Part shown: piece after piece, positions 1 to 8,300 of the stretch
How the letters are laid out: each line of letters opens with the position of its first letter
Numbering within the stretch: the first letter of the stretch is position 1
Assembly (NCBI GenBank): GCA_947488815.1
Contig: CANLCC010000010.1
Coordinates: 6,012 to 70,011, forward strand
DNA length: 64,000 bases
Direction of reading: 5' to 3'
Source of the DNA: CAIQIA01 sp945861105
Lineage (GTDB): Bacteria > Cyanobacteriota > Cyanobacteriia > PCC-6307 > Cyanobiaceae
Program-made: the position numbers and the translations under genes
Notes under the pieces: generated by a model
What the model was told of the DNA's origin: nothing
Seen by the model: the letters and a program-made list of their open reading frames with translations, nothing else
Database searches by the model: none

Positions 1-41
1 CAACGCAGGGAAAACGCCCTGATGGTGTGAACGGAAACGAA

Positions 42-1601
42 TCAGAGGGTCTCGCTGTCGACACCGCGAACGATCCGTGACAACTCACTGCGTTCGTCGG
101 TGGTGACCCGGTGGGGCACACCACTGATGATGCGTTCAAAGTTGGCAAACGAATCTTTGATCTCGGGACCGTTGCCGGTGATCACGAATTCACGGATGGC
201 CTTATCGTGCCAGGAACCGCGCATCTTGAACACATTGAGCGCCCTGGACATCTCGCCGCGAATTTCAACGTATTGGAGCAACAGAATGGTATCGGTGATT
301 GTGGAGATATGGGAGTCGGTGATGGAATGACTGCCCATGAACTCCTCGGAAGTATTCGTGAAGAACCCTGCAATCTCCTCCTGCTTGGCATAGCCGGTCA
401 CACCAATCACGAACTGACGGAATGCATTGTGACTCACCCCTCGGGCCAGGGCCGAAAGAGAGTCGATGGCCATGCGAGAAGGCTTGAACTGACTGATTTC
501 AGTCTTGATGATCTGCAGATGATCTTCGAGGCCTGTTGATTCGGGATAAGCGCAGACAATCTTGAGCAGGCCTTCCGACTCCATCTGCTCAAAATCCATC
601 CCCCAGCTGGTGGCGTTGCGCAGCAGCTGGGCCCGCGACTCCTCATAGGCGAAGAGGATCGCTCTCTCGCGGTTGGCGCAGGCGTTCTCAAGAAACTTGC
701 TGACCAACAGCGTTTTGCCGGTGCCGGTGGCACCGGTGGCCAGGATGATCGAATCCTTGAAGAAGCCTCCCCCACACATCTCGTCGAGCTTCGGAACACC
801 GGAGCTGACCCTCACATTGCTGGAGCGCTGGGTGAGGCGCATGGCCCCGAGGGGGAAGATGCTGATTCCGTGGGCTCCCATGGTGAAAGGGAACTCCCCT
901 TTCATGTGCGTTGTGCCACGCAATTTGAGGACTTCAACAGTTCGGCGTCGGCGTTCACCCTCAAGCACGTTGCGGAGAATCACCACGTTGTCGGAGACAA
1001 ATTCTTCAACCCCATAGCGGGCGATGGGGCCATATTCATCAATGCGCTCCGTGGTCATCACCGTGGTCACGCCAATCTCCTTGAGACGGGCAATGAGACG
1101 GAAGATCTCCCTGCGCACGACCGAGACGGCGTCGTACTGCTGAAACACCGCCGTGATGGAATCAATGGCGACTCGCTTGGCCTTGTACTTGCGGATGGCG
1201 TAGTTGATCCGTTCAATCAGGCCAGAGAGGTCAAAGCTACCGGCCACGTCCTGTCCCTCAGGATCAGGGGAGGCATCGAGGATGAAGAGTTTGTCCTGGC
1301 TGACCATCGACTGCAGGTCCCAGCCAAAGCTGGCCGCATTGCGAAGGATGTCGAGGGGTGATTCTTCAAAGGTGACGAAAATGCCAGGCTCATCGAAATG
1401 GCAGATGCCATTGTAAAGAAAATGCAACGAGAAGACGGTCTTTCCCGTCCCGGAAGTGCCGCTGATCAGGGTCGAGCGGCCAATCGGCAGGCCCCCCTGG
1501 CAAACGTCATCAAGCCCCTCGATGCCCGTGGGCAGCTTCTGCACCTGGGACAGGTGGAGGGGGTCGGGTCGCTGGTCGTCCGTCATTGCAGCACTGGTCA
1601 T
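42..1601 (-). CDS. kaiC: Circadian clock ATPase/kinase KaiC
   Basis: The 519-residue product is a double-RecA-domain KaiC. The CI domain has Walker A GTSGTGKT at residues 48-55 and the Glu pair 79-80. The CII domain has GATGTGKT at 290-297 and the Glu pair 320-321. The autophosphorylation pair lies in HISTITDT, Ser433 and Thr434 here, equivalent to Ser431/Thr432 of Synechococcus elongatus. The C-terminal SELSRIVRGV segment matches the KaiA-binding tail. KaiC forms a hexamer whose phosphorylation state oscillates daily with KaiA and KaiB and sets global transcription rhythm. The gene starts 9 bases after kaiB on the same strand. An alternative start is Met6 (MTDDQ). Length and motifs are complete, so a functional clock kinase is expected. 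Confidence 0.98.
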   Translation of the reverse strand: MTSAAMTDDQRPDPLHLSQVQKLPTGIEGLDDVCQGGLPIGRSTLISGTSGTGKTVFSLHFLYNGICHFDEPGIFVTFEESPLDILRNAASFGWDLQSMVSQDKLFILDASPDPEGQDVAGSFDLSGLIERINYAIRKYKAKRVAIDSITAVFQQYDAVSVVRREIFRLIARLKEIGVTTVMTTERIDEYGPIARYGVEEFVSDNVVILRNVLEGERRRRTVEVLKLRGTTHMKGEFPFTMGAHGISIFPLGAMRLTQRSSNVRVSSGVPKLDEMCGGGFFKDSIILATGATGTGKTLLVSKFLENACANRERAILFAYEESRAQLLRNATSWGMDFEQMESEGLLKIVCAYPESTGLEDHLQIIKTEISQFKPSRMAIDSLSALARGVSHNAFRQFVIGVTGYAKQEEIAGFFTNTSEEFMGSHSITDSHISTITDTILLLQYVEIRGEMSRALNVFKMRGSWHDKAIREFVITGNGPEIKDSFANFERIISGVPHRVTTDERSELSRIVRGVDSETL

Positions 1602-1610
1602 GGCTTCAGG

Positions 1611-1946
1611 TTATTCAGAATCCGGGTCGTCGGGCATGTCGCTGAAGGCATCGTCGCTCAGCTCTTCGTACAGCAGGTCCAGGCCGATCAGCACCCGCTC
1701 CCGATCCGAGAGGTCCCCGATGATGCGCCGCACCGGTGGCGGCAGGATCTTGGCCAGGGTGGGGGTGGCCAGGATCTTGTCCTCCTCGGCCAGCTGCGGG
1801 TTCTTCAGCACGTCAATGACCTTGAGGGCATAGACCCCCCGGAATTCGGTCTCCAGGATGTTGCGCAGGGTCTTGAGCGCCCGCATCGAGTTTGGGGTGT
1901 TCCCCGCGACGTAGAGCTTGAGGATGTAGGTCTTGCGTGGACTCAT
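1611..1946 (-). CDS. kaiB: Circadian clock protein KaiB
   Basis: The 111-residue protein has the thioredoxin-like KaiB fold, starting MSPRKTYILKLYVAGNTPNS and continuing through ALKVIDVLKNPQLAEEDKILATPTL. KaiB switches fold, binds the phosphorylated KaiC CI ring and sequesters KaiA, driving the dephosphorylation phase. An acidic C-terminal tail (DMPDDPDSE) is present, as in other cyanobacterial KaiB. Its start codon overlaps the stop codon of kaiA in an ATGA arrangement, and kaiC follows 9 bases later. The three clock genes are therefore very likely on one message. Confidence 0.97.
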   Translation of the reverse strand: MSPRKTYILKLYVAGNTPNSMRALKTLRNILETEFRGVYALKVIDVLKNPQLAEEDKILATPTLAKILPPPVRRIIGDLSDRERVLIGLDLLYEELSDDAFSDMPDDPDSE

Positions 1947-2797
1947 GGGGTTTCCTCCTGGCGCCGGTGCCGGGCCGGCAGACGGGATGGACCAGCACCG
2001 ACCTCCGGGGGGATCGAACGGCGGTACATCTCACAAAGGTGGGCCATCACGTCCAGGAGGGCAAGGCGGTAATCCTGGAGAAAGTCACTCTTGTGGCCCT
2101 CCAGCCGCAGCTGCTTGGACCAGCCGTCAATGAGATTCATGTGGATCTCAACCGTTCGCGTGATGGGAAGGTCACTGAAGAAGGCGGTGTTGACGTAGCT
2201 CTCAATGGCCTGGTTCGCCGCCGGGGGATCCCGGAAGTAGCTCAGCAGCACGTCCCGGTAGCTCCGCTCCAGCGAGCGCAGCAGCTCCGCCTGCTCGGGG
2301 GCCGGCAGATGGCGCAGGAACAGGGCGGGGTCCCGCTTGTAGAAGACGCCCAGGTAGCCGAGGCGATCCTCCAGCCGTCGCGACAGGCGCCACTGCTCGG
2401 GGGCGTTGCCTTCGCGGGCTTCCCCCCGCAGCACCCGCCGCTCGAGGAACCGGGAGACGGCGGCATCGAGCACATAGGGCAGCTGTTCGAGCTGGTCGGC
2501 CTGCAGGTGCACCTCGGCTTCGTGGCAGGTCACCTCGCCGGTGACAGCGCCGATCACCACCGTCGGCAGCAGTCCCTCCTGCCGCAACTGGGACAGGAGC
2601 GGCGGGTCGAGGGCGTTCTGCTCGATCAGCAGGCCGTCGAGGCCGTCCCAGGCAGCGACGAATCTCTCGTGCCAGCCCTCACCCCCCAGGGGCAGGGGCT
2701 GGAGGGCGTAACGCCCATCCTGAAGCCACTGGCCGCAGGCCTGCCGCACCTGCGGTGTGGCGATCAGCGAGCCGATGACCAGGTCGGGTTCCTTCAT
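1943..2797 (-). CDS. kaiA: Circadian clock protein KaiA
   Basis: The 284-residue length equals that of Synechococcus elongatus KaiA. The N-terminal ~135 residues (LVIGSLIATPQVRQACGQWL onward) form a pseudo-receiver domain. The C-terminal all-helical part (RYRDVLLSYFRD, then LLDVMAHLCEMYRRSIPP) is the KaiC-activating dimerisation domain. KaiA stimulates KaiC autophosphorylation. Its presence separates this organism from Prochlorococcus, which has lost kaiA. The gene is divergent from rplU across a 150-base gap and overlaps kaiB by 4 bases. Confidence 0.95.
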   Translation of the reverse strand: MKEPDLVIGSLIATPQVRQACGQWLQDGRYALQPLPLGGEGWHERFVAAWDGLDGLLIEQNALDPPLLSQLRQEGLLPTVVIGAVTGEVTCHEAEVHLQADQLEQLPYVLDAAVSRFLERRVLRGEAREGNAPEQWRLSRRLEDRLGYLGVFYKRDPALFLRHLPAPEQAELLRSLERSYRDVLLSYFRDPPAANQAIESYVNTAFFSDLPITRTVEIHMNLIDGWSKQLRLEGHKSDFLQDYRLALLDVMAHLCEMYRRSIPPEVGAGPSRLPARHRRQEETP

Positions 2798-2904
2798 GGC
2801 GCCTCTCGGCCATCGCTTCGGCTGCTTCAGTGTTGACGGGAGGCAACGTCTTGAGGGAAGATCATTGTTTGTCTTTCGATTGGTCGTGAGCCAGGCTTAA
2901 AGAA

Positions 2905-2919
2905 CGGTTCCTGGAACCG
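2905..2919. promoter_or_regulatory. Perfect 15-base palindrome in the kaiA/rplU divergent gap
   Basis: The sequence CGGTTCCTGGAACCG has 7-base arms around a central T. It lies 28 bases before rplU and about 108 bases before kaiA. The 2798-2947 gap must hold the promoters of both transcripts, and a TTAAAG hexamer sits just upstream at about 2897. The palindrome could be an operator or a hairpin in the rplU leader. No regulator is identified, so the role is an inference. Confidence 0.35.
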
Positions 2920-2947
2920 ATCTGCCTGGCCATGCCTGAGCCGCCCC

Positions 2948-3406
2948 ATGACCAAGGCCCCTTCCCCTTCGGCGTCTGAGGACGCCAGCGCCGCCACGGC
3001 TGTTCCCGCCTCCAAGGCTGTTCCCGCCGCCACGGCCTCTGCATCTACCGCAGCCTCCGGCGCCGCGGACCCAGCCCCCTACGCCATCGTCGAGGCCTGC
3101 GGGCAGCAGTTCTGGCTGCAACCCAACAGGTACTACGACTTCGACCGGCTGGCGGCCGATGTCGACGCCACCCTCACCCTCGACGAGGTGCTGCTGGTGT
3201 CTGATGCCGGCGGTGTGACCGTCGGCCAGCCCTACGTGAAGGGTGGACAGGTGACCCTGCGGGTGCTGGCCCATCGCCGGGGACCGAAGATCATCGTGTA
3301 CAAGATGCGCAAGAAGAAGAAGACCCGGCGCAAGAACGGCCACCGCCAGGAACTCACCCGGGTGATGGTCGAATCCATCACCGTGGCCGGCAAGGCCCTG
3401 GCCTGA
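2948..3406 (+). CDS. rplU: 50S ribosomal protein L21 with N-terminal extension
   Basis: The 152-residue product carries a normal L21 core from about residue 44 (PYAIVEACGQQFWLQPNRYY) with the basic stretch MRKKKKTRRKNGHRQ and the closing VESITVAG. L21 binds 23S rRNA in the large subunit. The first ~43 residues are a low-complexity Ala/Ser/Thr/Pro extension absent from the ~103-residue E. coli protein. It is partly built from a 12-base direct repeat (GCTGTTCCCGCC at 2999 and 3017). A later start is not obvious because the extension has no internal Met. rpmA follows 91 bases downstream, the usual L21-L27 pairing. Confidence 0.95.
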   Translation: MTKAPSPSASEDASAATAVPASKAVPAATASASTAASGAADPAPYAIVEACGQQFWLQPNRYYDFDRLAADVDATLTLDEVLLVSDAGGVTVGQPYVKGGQVTLRVLAHRRGPKIIVYKMRKKKKTRRKNGHRQELTRVMVESITVAGKALA

Positions 3407-3497
3407 TCCCAGGTCCGGCGGCCCTCAGTCCCGGTGACTTCCCACCTCGATCACCCTCCACGACTCCCGTCCACGTCTCCCCTCCGAAAGTCTCCCG

Positions 3498-3761
3498 ATG
3501 GCCCACAAGAAAGGCACAGGCTCCACCCGCAACGGTCGTGATTCGAACTCCAAGCGGCTCGGTGTGAAGCGTTACGGCGGCGAGAAGGTCACCGCCGGCT
3601 CCATCCTGATCCGCCAGCGGGGCACCAGCGTCCTGCCCGGCACCCACGTGGGTCAGGGGTCCGACGACACCCTCTTCGCCCTCGTCGATGGGGTGGTGGT
3701 GTTCGAGACGATCCGCCGCAACACCCGCGAGCGCAAGCGCATCTCGGTTGCTCCCCTCTGA
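3498..3761 (+). CDS. rpmA: 50S ribosomal protein L27
   Basis: The 87-residue protein starts MAHKKGTGSTRNGRDSNSKR, the highly conserved flexible N-terminus of L27 that reaches toward the peptidyl transferase centre, followed by RGTSVLPGTHVGQGSDDTLF. There is no N-terminal cleavable leader of the Firmicutes type. Length is standard. It follows rplU and probably shares its transcript. Confidence 0.98.
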   Translation: MAHKKGTGSTRNGRDSNSKRLGVKRYGGEKVTAGSILIRQRGTSVLPGTHVGQGSDDTLFALVDGVVVFETIRRNTRERKRISVAPL

Positions 3762-3802
3762 CCCCGCCCCTCTGACCCGCCTCCCTGGCCGGAGCTCCGC
3801 AC

Positions 3803-4552
3803 CTACCCCTGGCTCCGCAGGGTGTAGGTGCGGGCGGTGATCAGATACGGATGGAAGCGTTCCAGCAACCGGTCCTGCAGCACTTCGAAGAATCGGTGCA
3901 CCAGGGTGGGGTCATCGATGTGAAACGGATATTCCCCCTGGAATCCCTTGAAGAAGTACCAGTTCAACAGGGCCATTCCACCCTCTGGCGTCAGTCTGTC
4001 CGCCAGTTGTCCCAACAATCCGGCCGGATCGGGCACATGTTCCAGCACGTCCAGGCAGGTCATGCTGTCAAAACGCTGGGGCAGCTGACCGTCATCCAGG
4101 TCCCGGCAGCAGATGATCCGGTCCTGCAGCCCCAGCCTTCGGGCCCGCCAGGCCACGAACTCGCGGTTGGTGCCGTTGAGGTCCACCATCCACACCCTGC
4201 GGACCTGCGGCAGGGCAGCGGCGGCAAGGGCATGGCTGCCGATGCCCCCGCCGAAATCCAGGTGATCGCCGTGGGCGGCGGTCATCTGGACCCTGAGGGT
4301 GTCGGCGATGTAATCGGCACTCTGCAGATGCCAGCCGGCAAGCTCAAACAGATGGCCGGTGCCGACATCGGTTTCATAGAACCGTTCGCAGCCGGAGGCA
4401 TCGAGGGCTGTGGGCTGCAGCTGGGCCAGGGCGTCGGTGGCCGCTGCCATCCGGGGCTCAAGCTCCCCTGGCGGCAGCTTCAGGAAGGTCTCCAGATGCT
4501 CCCTGAGGGCGAAGCCATCGGCGAGGAAGGCCTGAATGTCGAGCGCCACCAT
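3803..4552 (-). CDS. Class I SAM-dependent methyltransferase
   Basis: The 249-residue protein has a Rossmann methyltransferase core. Motif I is LDFGGGIGSHALAAA, followed by the acidic VWMVDLNGTN, a motif IV-like SMTCLDVLEHVPDP and LTPEGGMALLNWYFF. An N-terminal helical part of ~90 residues precedes the core. The substrate cannot be told from sequence. The gene is divergent from truB (53-base gap) and convergent with rpmA. It could act on a small molecule, a lipid or a protein. Confidence 0.8.
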   Translation of the reverse strand: MVALDIQAFLADGFALREHLETFLKLPPGELEPRMAAATDALAQLQPTALDASGCERFYETDVGTGHLFELAGWHLQSADYIADTLRVQMTAAHGDHLDFGGGIGSHALAAAALPQVRRVWMVDLNGTNREFVAWRARRLGLQDRIICCRDLDDGQLPQRFDSMTCLDVLEHVPDPAGLLGQLADRLTPEGGMALLNWYFFKGFQGEYPFHIDDPTLVHRFFEVLQDRLLERFHPYLITARTYTLRSQG

Positions 4553-4605
4553 GGCAGCCCCTGCAACCGGACCACCGTAGGGGGCGCCCCGCCCGCCCTC
4601 CGGCC

Positions 4606-5484
4606 ATGACCAGCGCCTGCGGCTTTCTGGTGCTGGACAAGCCCGCCGGGCCCACCTCCCACGACTGTGTTGCCCTGGCCCGACGCCGCCTCGGCCTCCG
4701 GCGCATCGGCCATGGCGGCACCCTCGATCCGGCGGTGACCGGGGTGCTCCCCCTGGCGGTGGGACCGGCCACCCGGCTGCTGCCGTACCTCGACGGCCGC
4801 AAGGAGTATGCAGGCACCATCCAGCTGGGGCTGCGCACGGTCACGGACGATCTGCAGGGAGAGGTGCTGGAACGCCAGCCCTGGCCTGCCCTCGAGGCGG
4901 CGGCCCTCGAGACCGAACTGCTGGGCTTTCTGGGGAGCCTGCACCAGCGCCCCCCCCAGGTGAGCGCTGTCCACGTCGATGGGGAACGGGCCCATGCGCG
5001 GGTGCGCCGCGGCGAAGCCCTCGACCTGCCCGAGCGGTTGGTGACCATCGACGATCTGCGGCTGACCCACTGGGATCCGCAGACCGGCGTTGTGGGGCTG
5101 TGGCTGCGCTGCTCGGCCGGCACCTATGTGCGGGCCCTGGCGCGGGACCTGGGTCAACGGCTGGGCTGCGGGGGGGCCCTGGCCTCCCTGCGACGCACCC
5201 ATGCCCTGGGGTTCGGCCTCGACCAGGCCCTGGCGCCGGAGCAGCTGCAGCCCGGCATTCCCCTGCAGGATCCGCTGATCGCCCTGGGTCACCTGCCCCG
5301 CCGCCGGCTGGACAGCCACGAATGGCTGGCCTGGACCCGGGGTCAGCGGCTGCCGGCGGGTGAGGAGGGACCGGAGGAGGAGGCGGTGGTGATGCTGCGG
5401 CCGGATGGCAGTCTGGCGGGCATGGCTCGCCGCAGCGACGATGGTCGCCTGCAGCCCCGGCTCGTGTTCGATGCCAGCGGCTGA
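4606..5484 (+). CDS. truB: tRNA pseudouridine(55) synthase TruB
   Basis: The 292-residue protein makes pseudouridine at position 55 of the tRNA T-loop. It begins GFLVLDKPAGPTSHDCV and carries the catalytic motif GHGGTLDPAVTGVLP, with the nucleophile at Asp41. Later motifs CSAGTYVRALARDLG and GGALASLRRTHALG are typical. The C-terminal part (GQRLPAGEEGP) resembles a short PUA-like tail. A YebC-family gene follows 33 bases downstream on the same strand. Confidence 0.96.
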   Translation: MTSACGFLVLDKPAGPTSHDCVALARRRLGLRRIGHGGTLDPAVTGVLPLAVGPATRLLPYLDGRKEYAGTIQLGLRTVTDDLQGEVLERQPWPALEAAALETELLGFLGSLHQRPPQVSAVHVDGERAHARVRRGEALDLPERLVTIDDLRLTHWDPQTGVVGLWLRCSAGTYVRALARDLGQRLGCGGALASLRRTHALGFGLDQALAPEQLQPGIPLQDPLIALGHLPRRRLDSHEWLAWTRGQRLPAGEEGPEEEAVVMLRPDGSLAGMARRSDDGRLQPRLVFDASG

Positions 5485-5517
5485 CGGCGGGCCTCCCTCC
5501 GATCCGTTCCGACTCCG

Positions 5518-6246
5518 ATGGCCGGCCACAGCAAGTGGGCACAGATCAAGCGGCAGAAGGCCGTGGTGGATGCCCGCCGCGGGGTGGTCTTCACGCGGCT
5601 CGCCCGCGAAATCACCGTGGCCGCCCGCCAGGGCTCCGACCCGGCCGGCAACTTCCAGCTGCGCACCGCCGTCGAAAAGGCCCGGGCCGCAGGCGTGCCC
5701 AACGCCAACATCGAGCGGGCCATCGCCAAGGGCTCCGGCCAGGGGGCCGGCCAGGGTGACAGCTTCGAGGTGGTGCGCTACGAGGGCTATGGCCCGGGCG
5801 GCGTGGCGGTGCTCGTGGAAGCCCTCACTGACAATCGCAACCGCACGGCCGCCGATGTGCGGCTCGCCTTCAGCAAGAACGGCGGCAACCTGGGGGAGAG
5901 TGGCTGCGTCGCCTACCTGTTCGACCAGCTGGGGGTCATCTGGCTCGAGGGGGGTGAACCCCTGGCCGAAGATCCGCTGCTGGAGCTGTTGCTGGATCTC
6001 GACGTGCACAGCTACCGCCTGGACGACTGCCAGGGGGAGATCTGGTGTCCACTGCCATCCCTGGAGGGCCTCCACCGGCAGCTGCTGGCGGCAGGCTGGC
6101 CGGTGCAGGAGGCCGAACGGCGATGGCGACCCCAGACCCTCGTGGAGCTGGCAGATCCCGACAGCCTGCAGCTGCTGGAACGGCTGCTGGACACACTCGA
6201 TGGCCTCGACGACGTCCGCAGCGTCAACTGCAACCTGGCCGCCTGA
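5518..6246 (+). CDS. YebC/PmpR-family DNA-binding regulatory protein
   Basis: The 242-residue protein has the family signature MAGHSKWAQIKRQKAVVDAR at the N-terminus, then FTRLAREITVAARQG, NFQLRTAVEKARAAGVPNAN and YEGYGPGGVAVLVEALTDN. Members are three-domain proteins described as transcriptional regulators or, more recently, translation-associated factors. The C-terminal region is more divergent than in E. coli YebC. It follows truB and ends 6 bases before the convergent nagB. Confidence 0.93.
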   Translation: MAGHSKWAQIKRQKAVVDARRGVVFTRLAREITVAARQGSDPAGNFQLRTAVEKARAAGVPNANIERAIAKGSGQGAGQGDSFEVVRYEGYGPGGVAVLVEALTDNRNRTAADVRLAFSKNGGNLGESGCVAYLFDQLGVIWLEGGEPLAEDPLLELLLDLDVHSYRLDDCQGEIWCPLPSLEGLHRQLLAAGWPVQEAERRWRPQTLVELADPDSLQLLERLLDTLDGLDDVRSVNCNLAA

Positions 6247-6252
6247 AGGCCC

Positions 6253-7002
6253 TCAGTCCAGCTGCGCCGCCGCCTCCCGGTCACACACCACCCGCACCCG
6301 GGGATGGGCCTGCAACCAGCTGGCGGGCAGTTCGGCGGCCGCAGGCTCCTGCAGGGCCCGCCGCAGGATCCCGGCCTTGGCGGCTCCCAGCACCACCAGC
6401 AGCAGCTCCCGGGCCGCCAGGATCTCGGCCAGCCCCAGGGTGATGGCCTGGACCGGCACGCTGGCGGGATCCCCACCGAAGGCGCCGGCGTTCTGGCGCC
6501 GGGTGCTGCCACTGAGCTGCACCACCCGGCAGGGGGCCGTCGCGGCACACGGGGGTTCGTTGAAGCCCACGTGGCCGTTGCTGCCCAGGCCCAGCAGCTG
6601 CAGCCCCAGGCCCCGACGGCGCACCGCCTCGCCATAGCGGGCGGCTTCAGCGGCCGGGTCGGCGGCGGCGCCGTCGGGAAGCTGGAGGGCCTGCGACGGC
6701 AGACCGAGGGGCCGGCCCAGGTGGTGCTGCATGTACGCGCCGAAGGAGCGGGGATCCTGGGCCGTCAGGCCCACGTACTCGTCGAGGTTGAAACTGCGCC
6801 AGCCATGGGGATCAAAGCGGCCGTCGTCCCTGAGGCCCTCGCAGAGGGCCCCATAGACAGGCTCCATGGTGCGGCCCGTGGCCAGGCCAGTGGGGGGCTG
6901 CTGCGGATCGCAGAGGGGATCGATCAGCAGAGCGGCCGCCCTCTGGGCGACGGCAGCGGCGTCGGGCAGCACCTCAACGGCGGGGGCCAGGCAGGGGGGC
7001 AT
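6253..7002 (-). CDS. nagB: Glucosamine-6-phosphate deaminase family protein
   Basis: The 249-residue protein has the NagB/SugarP-isomerase motifs PTGLATGRTMEPVYGAL, WRSFNLDEYVGL, LGLGSNGHVGFNEPP and AITLGLAEILAARELLLVVLG. NagB converts glucosamine-6-phosphate to fructose-6-phosphate plus ammonia. The FNLDEYVGL and GHVGFNEP motifs favour deaminase over 6-phosphogluconolactonase. It lies 16 bases downstream of the SpoIID-like gene, so the two may be cotranscribed, which would fit a cell-wall amino-sugar link. Confidence 0.88.
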   Translation of the reverse strand: MPPCLAPAVEVLPDAAAVAQRAAALLIDPLCDPQQPPTGLATGRTMEPVYGALCEGLRDDGRFDPHGWRSFNLDEYVGLTAQDPRSFGAYMQHHLGRPLGLPSQALQLPDGAAADPAAEAARYGEAVRRRGLGLQLLGLGSNGHVGFNEPPCAATAPCRVVQLSGSTRRQNAGAFGGDPASVPVQAITLGLAEILAARELLLVVLGAAKAGILRRALQEPAAAELPASWLQAHPRVRVVCDREAAAQLD

Positions 7003-7018
7003 GGGCGACGGCCCTGTC

Positions 7019-8227
7019 CTAGGGCGGTGGCGGGGGTTGGGGCCAGGCTGGCCCAGCGGCGGTCACCAGCGCCAGGGGGCGGTAGGGCTGCAGGGTCACA
7101 TTGCTGTAGTAGTGGCCGAGGATCCGCTCGAACGACACGCCTTTCAGGGCCAGGCCGTAGGTGCCCCACTGGCTCAGGCCCACCCCATGGCCGTAGCCGC
7201 GGCCCTCGGCCACCAGCGAAGGTCGCAACCCCAGCCAGCTGCCCACCCGTTCGAGCACCGTGTCCGGATCTTCGGGGGGTCTGAAGCGCACGAAGCTGCT
7301 GCGCAACCCCAGGCGCTGGCGCAGCTGGCTGCCGCTGAGGCTGAGTTCACCGCCGGGCCCCCGCACCAGCACCTGCCGCAACCGGCCGGTGCTGGTCTGG
7401 CTGATCGGGTCGATGGCGCTGGCCCCGCCGGTTTCGGGGAAGGCGGCCTGCAACTGGCCCTCATCGAAGCCGACGGTCCAGCGGTAGACGGGGCTGTCCT
7501 GGTCGTAGTCGACGACGCTGCGCAGGTAGGGCAGCTGCCGCGGCCACACCTCACCGCTGTTCTCGGTCATGCCGCCACTGCTGCTGAAGAACACCGAATC
7601 GATCAGCTGGCCCCGGTGGGTGAGCACCAGGCTGCGGGTGCTGGCCACGGCGGCGCGGGTGGTCTCGGTCTCGGCCTCAAGACCGCGATAGACCTGATGG
7701 CTGACCGTTGACCCCAGGTCGACATCGGCCCCGGGCCGCCAGAGCCGCAGGGCATAGGTGCGGGCGGCCACGGCCTGCACCCGCAGGGCTTCCAGGGGCC
7801 AGCGGGCCGGCATCTCACTGCCGACGACGCTGGCCAGGTACCGCTCGACCCCCAACCGGTTGACCGCCTGCAGCCGTCCGGCCTGGGCCCGCAGCCGCAG
7901 GCTGCCCGCATAACGCCGCTGCTGCAGCCAGAAGCTGCCGTCCGCTCCCTGCGGTTCAAGCCACACATCGGTGGGGGCCTGCGGCAGCCCCACGATGCGG
8001 TCATCTTCCGCCCGCAGGGTGACGCCCTGCTCGATCAGTCCCAGCCGTTCACCGCTGGCGCTGCGCAGCAGCAGCCCCCCCTCGGCGGGGACCACCCGCA
8101 GGGCACCGTCCTCGGCCAGCAGCACCCGCAGCTGCGGTTCCCGCCCGGCTGCGGCGGGCCCAGGGCAGAGCCACGGCAGCAGAACCAGAAGGGCCGCCAG
8201 GGCCGGGGGGTGGCGGAGAGGCGCCAT
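7019..8227 (-). CDS. SpoIID/LytB-domain protein
   Basis: A 402-residue product starts at MAPLRHPP with a signal peptide (hydrophobic ALAALLVLLPWLC, then PGPAAAG). The SpoIID domain follows: VERYLASVVGSEMPARWPLEALRVQAVAARTYAL, the Ser-rich SVFFSSSGGMTENSGEVWP segment and GRGYGHGVGLSQWGTYGLA. SpoIID is a lytic transglycosylase acting on denuded glycan in sporulating bacteria. Cyanobacteria do not sporulate, and their homologues are presumed peptidoglycan-active exported proteins. The reading frame stays open upstream to 8629, but that part overlaps the divergent rnz gene and lacks family features, so I start at 8227. Confidence 0.88.
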   Translation of the reverse strand: MAPLRHPPALAALLVLLPWLCPGPAAAGREPQLRVLLAEDGALRVVPAEGGLLLRSASGERLGLIEQGVTLRAEDDRIVGLPQAPTDVWLEPQGADGSFWLQQRRYAGSLRLRAQAGRLQAVNRLGVERYLASVVGSEMPARWPLEALRVQAVAARTYALRLWRPGADVDLGSTVSHQVYRGLEAETETTRAAVASTRSLVLTHRGQLIDSVFFSSSGGMTENSGEVWPRQLPYLRSVVDYDQDSPVYRWTVGFDEGQLQAAFPETGGASAIDPISQTSTGRLRQVLVRGPGGELSLSGSQLRQRLGLRSSFVRFRPPEDPDTVLERVGSWLGLRPSLVAEGRGYGHGVGLSQWGTYGLALKGVSFERILGHYYSNVTLQPYRPLALVTAAGPAWPQPPPPP

Positions 8228-8300
8228 GGCAACACCGTGTCGGCGCCATTGTGGGGTGGCCGTCGAGCCCGTGGCAGCATCGGGAACCCCATCTGAGCGC

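Noticed and set aside
1..41. CAGGG/CCCTG inverted repeat at the window edge as the kaiC terminator
   Set aside because: The stem is 5 bases with no T run in the visible sequence, so it is too weak to call.
4480..6075. Minus-strand open frame of 531 codons
   Set aside because: Antisense to truB and the YebC-family gene. Both of these have clear family motifs and this frame has none.
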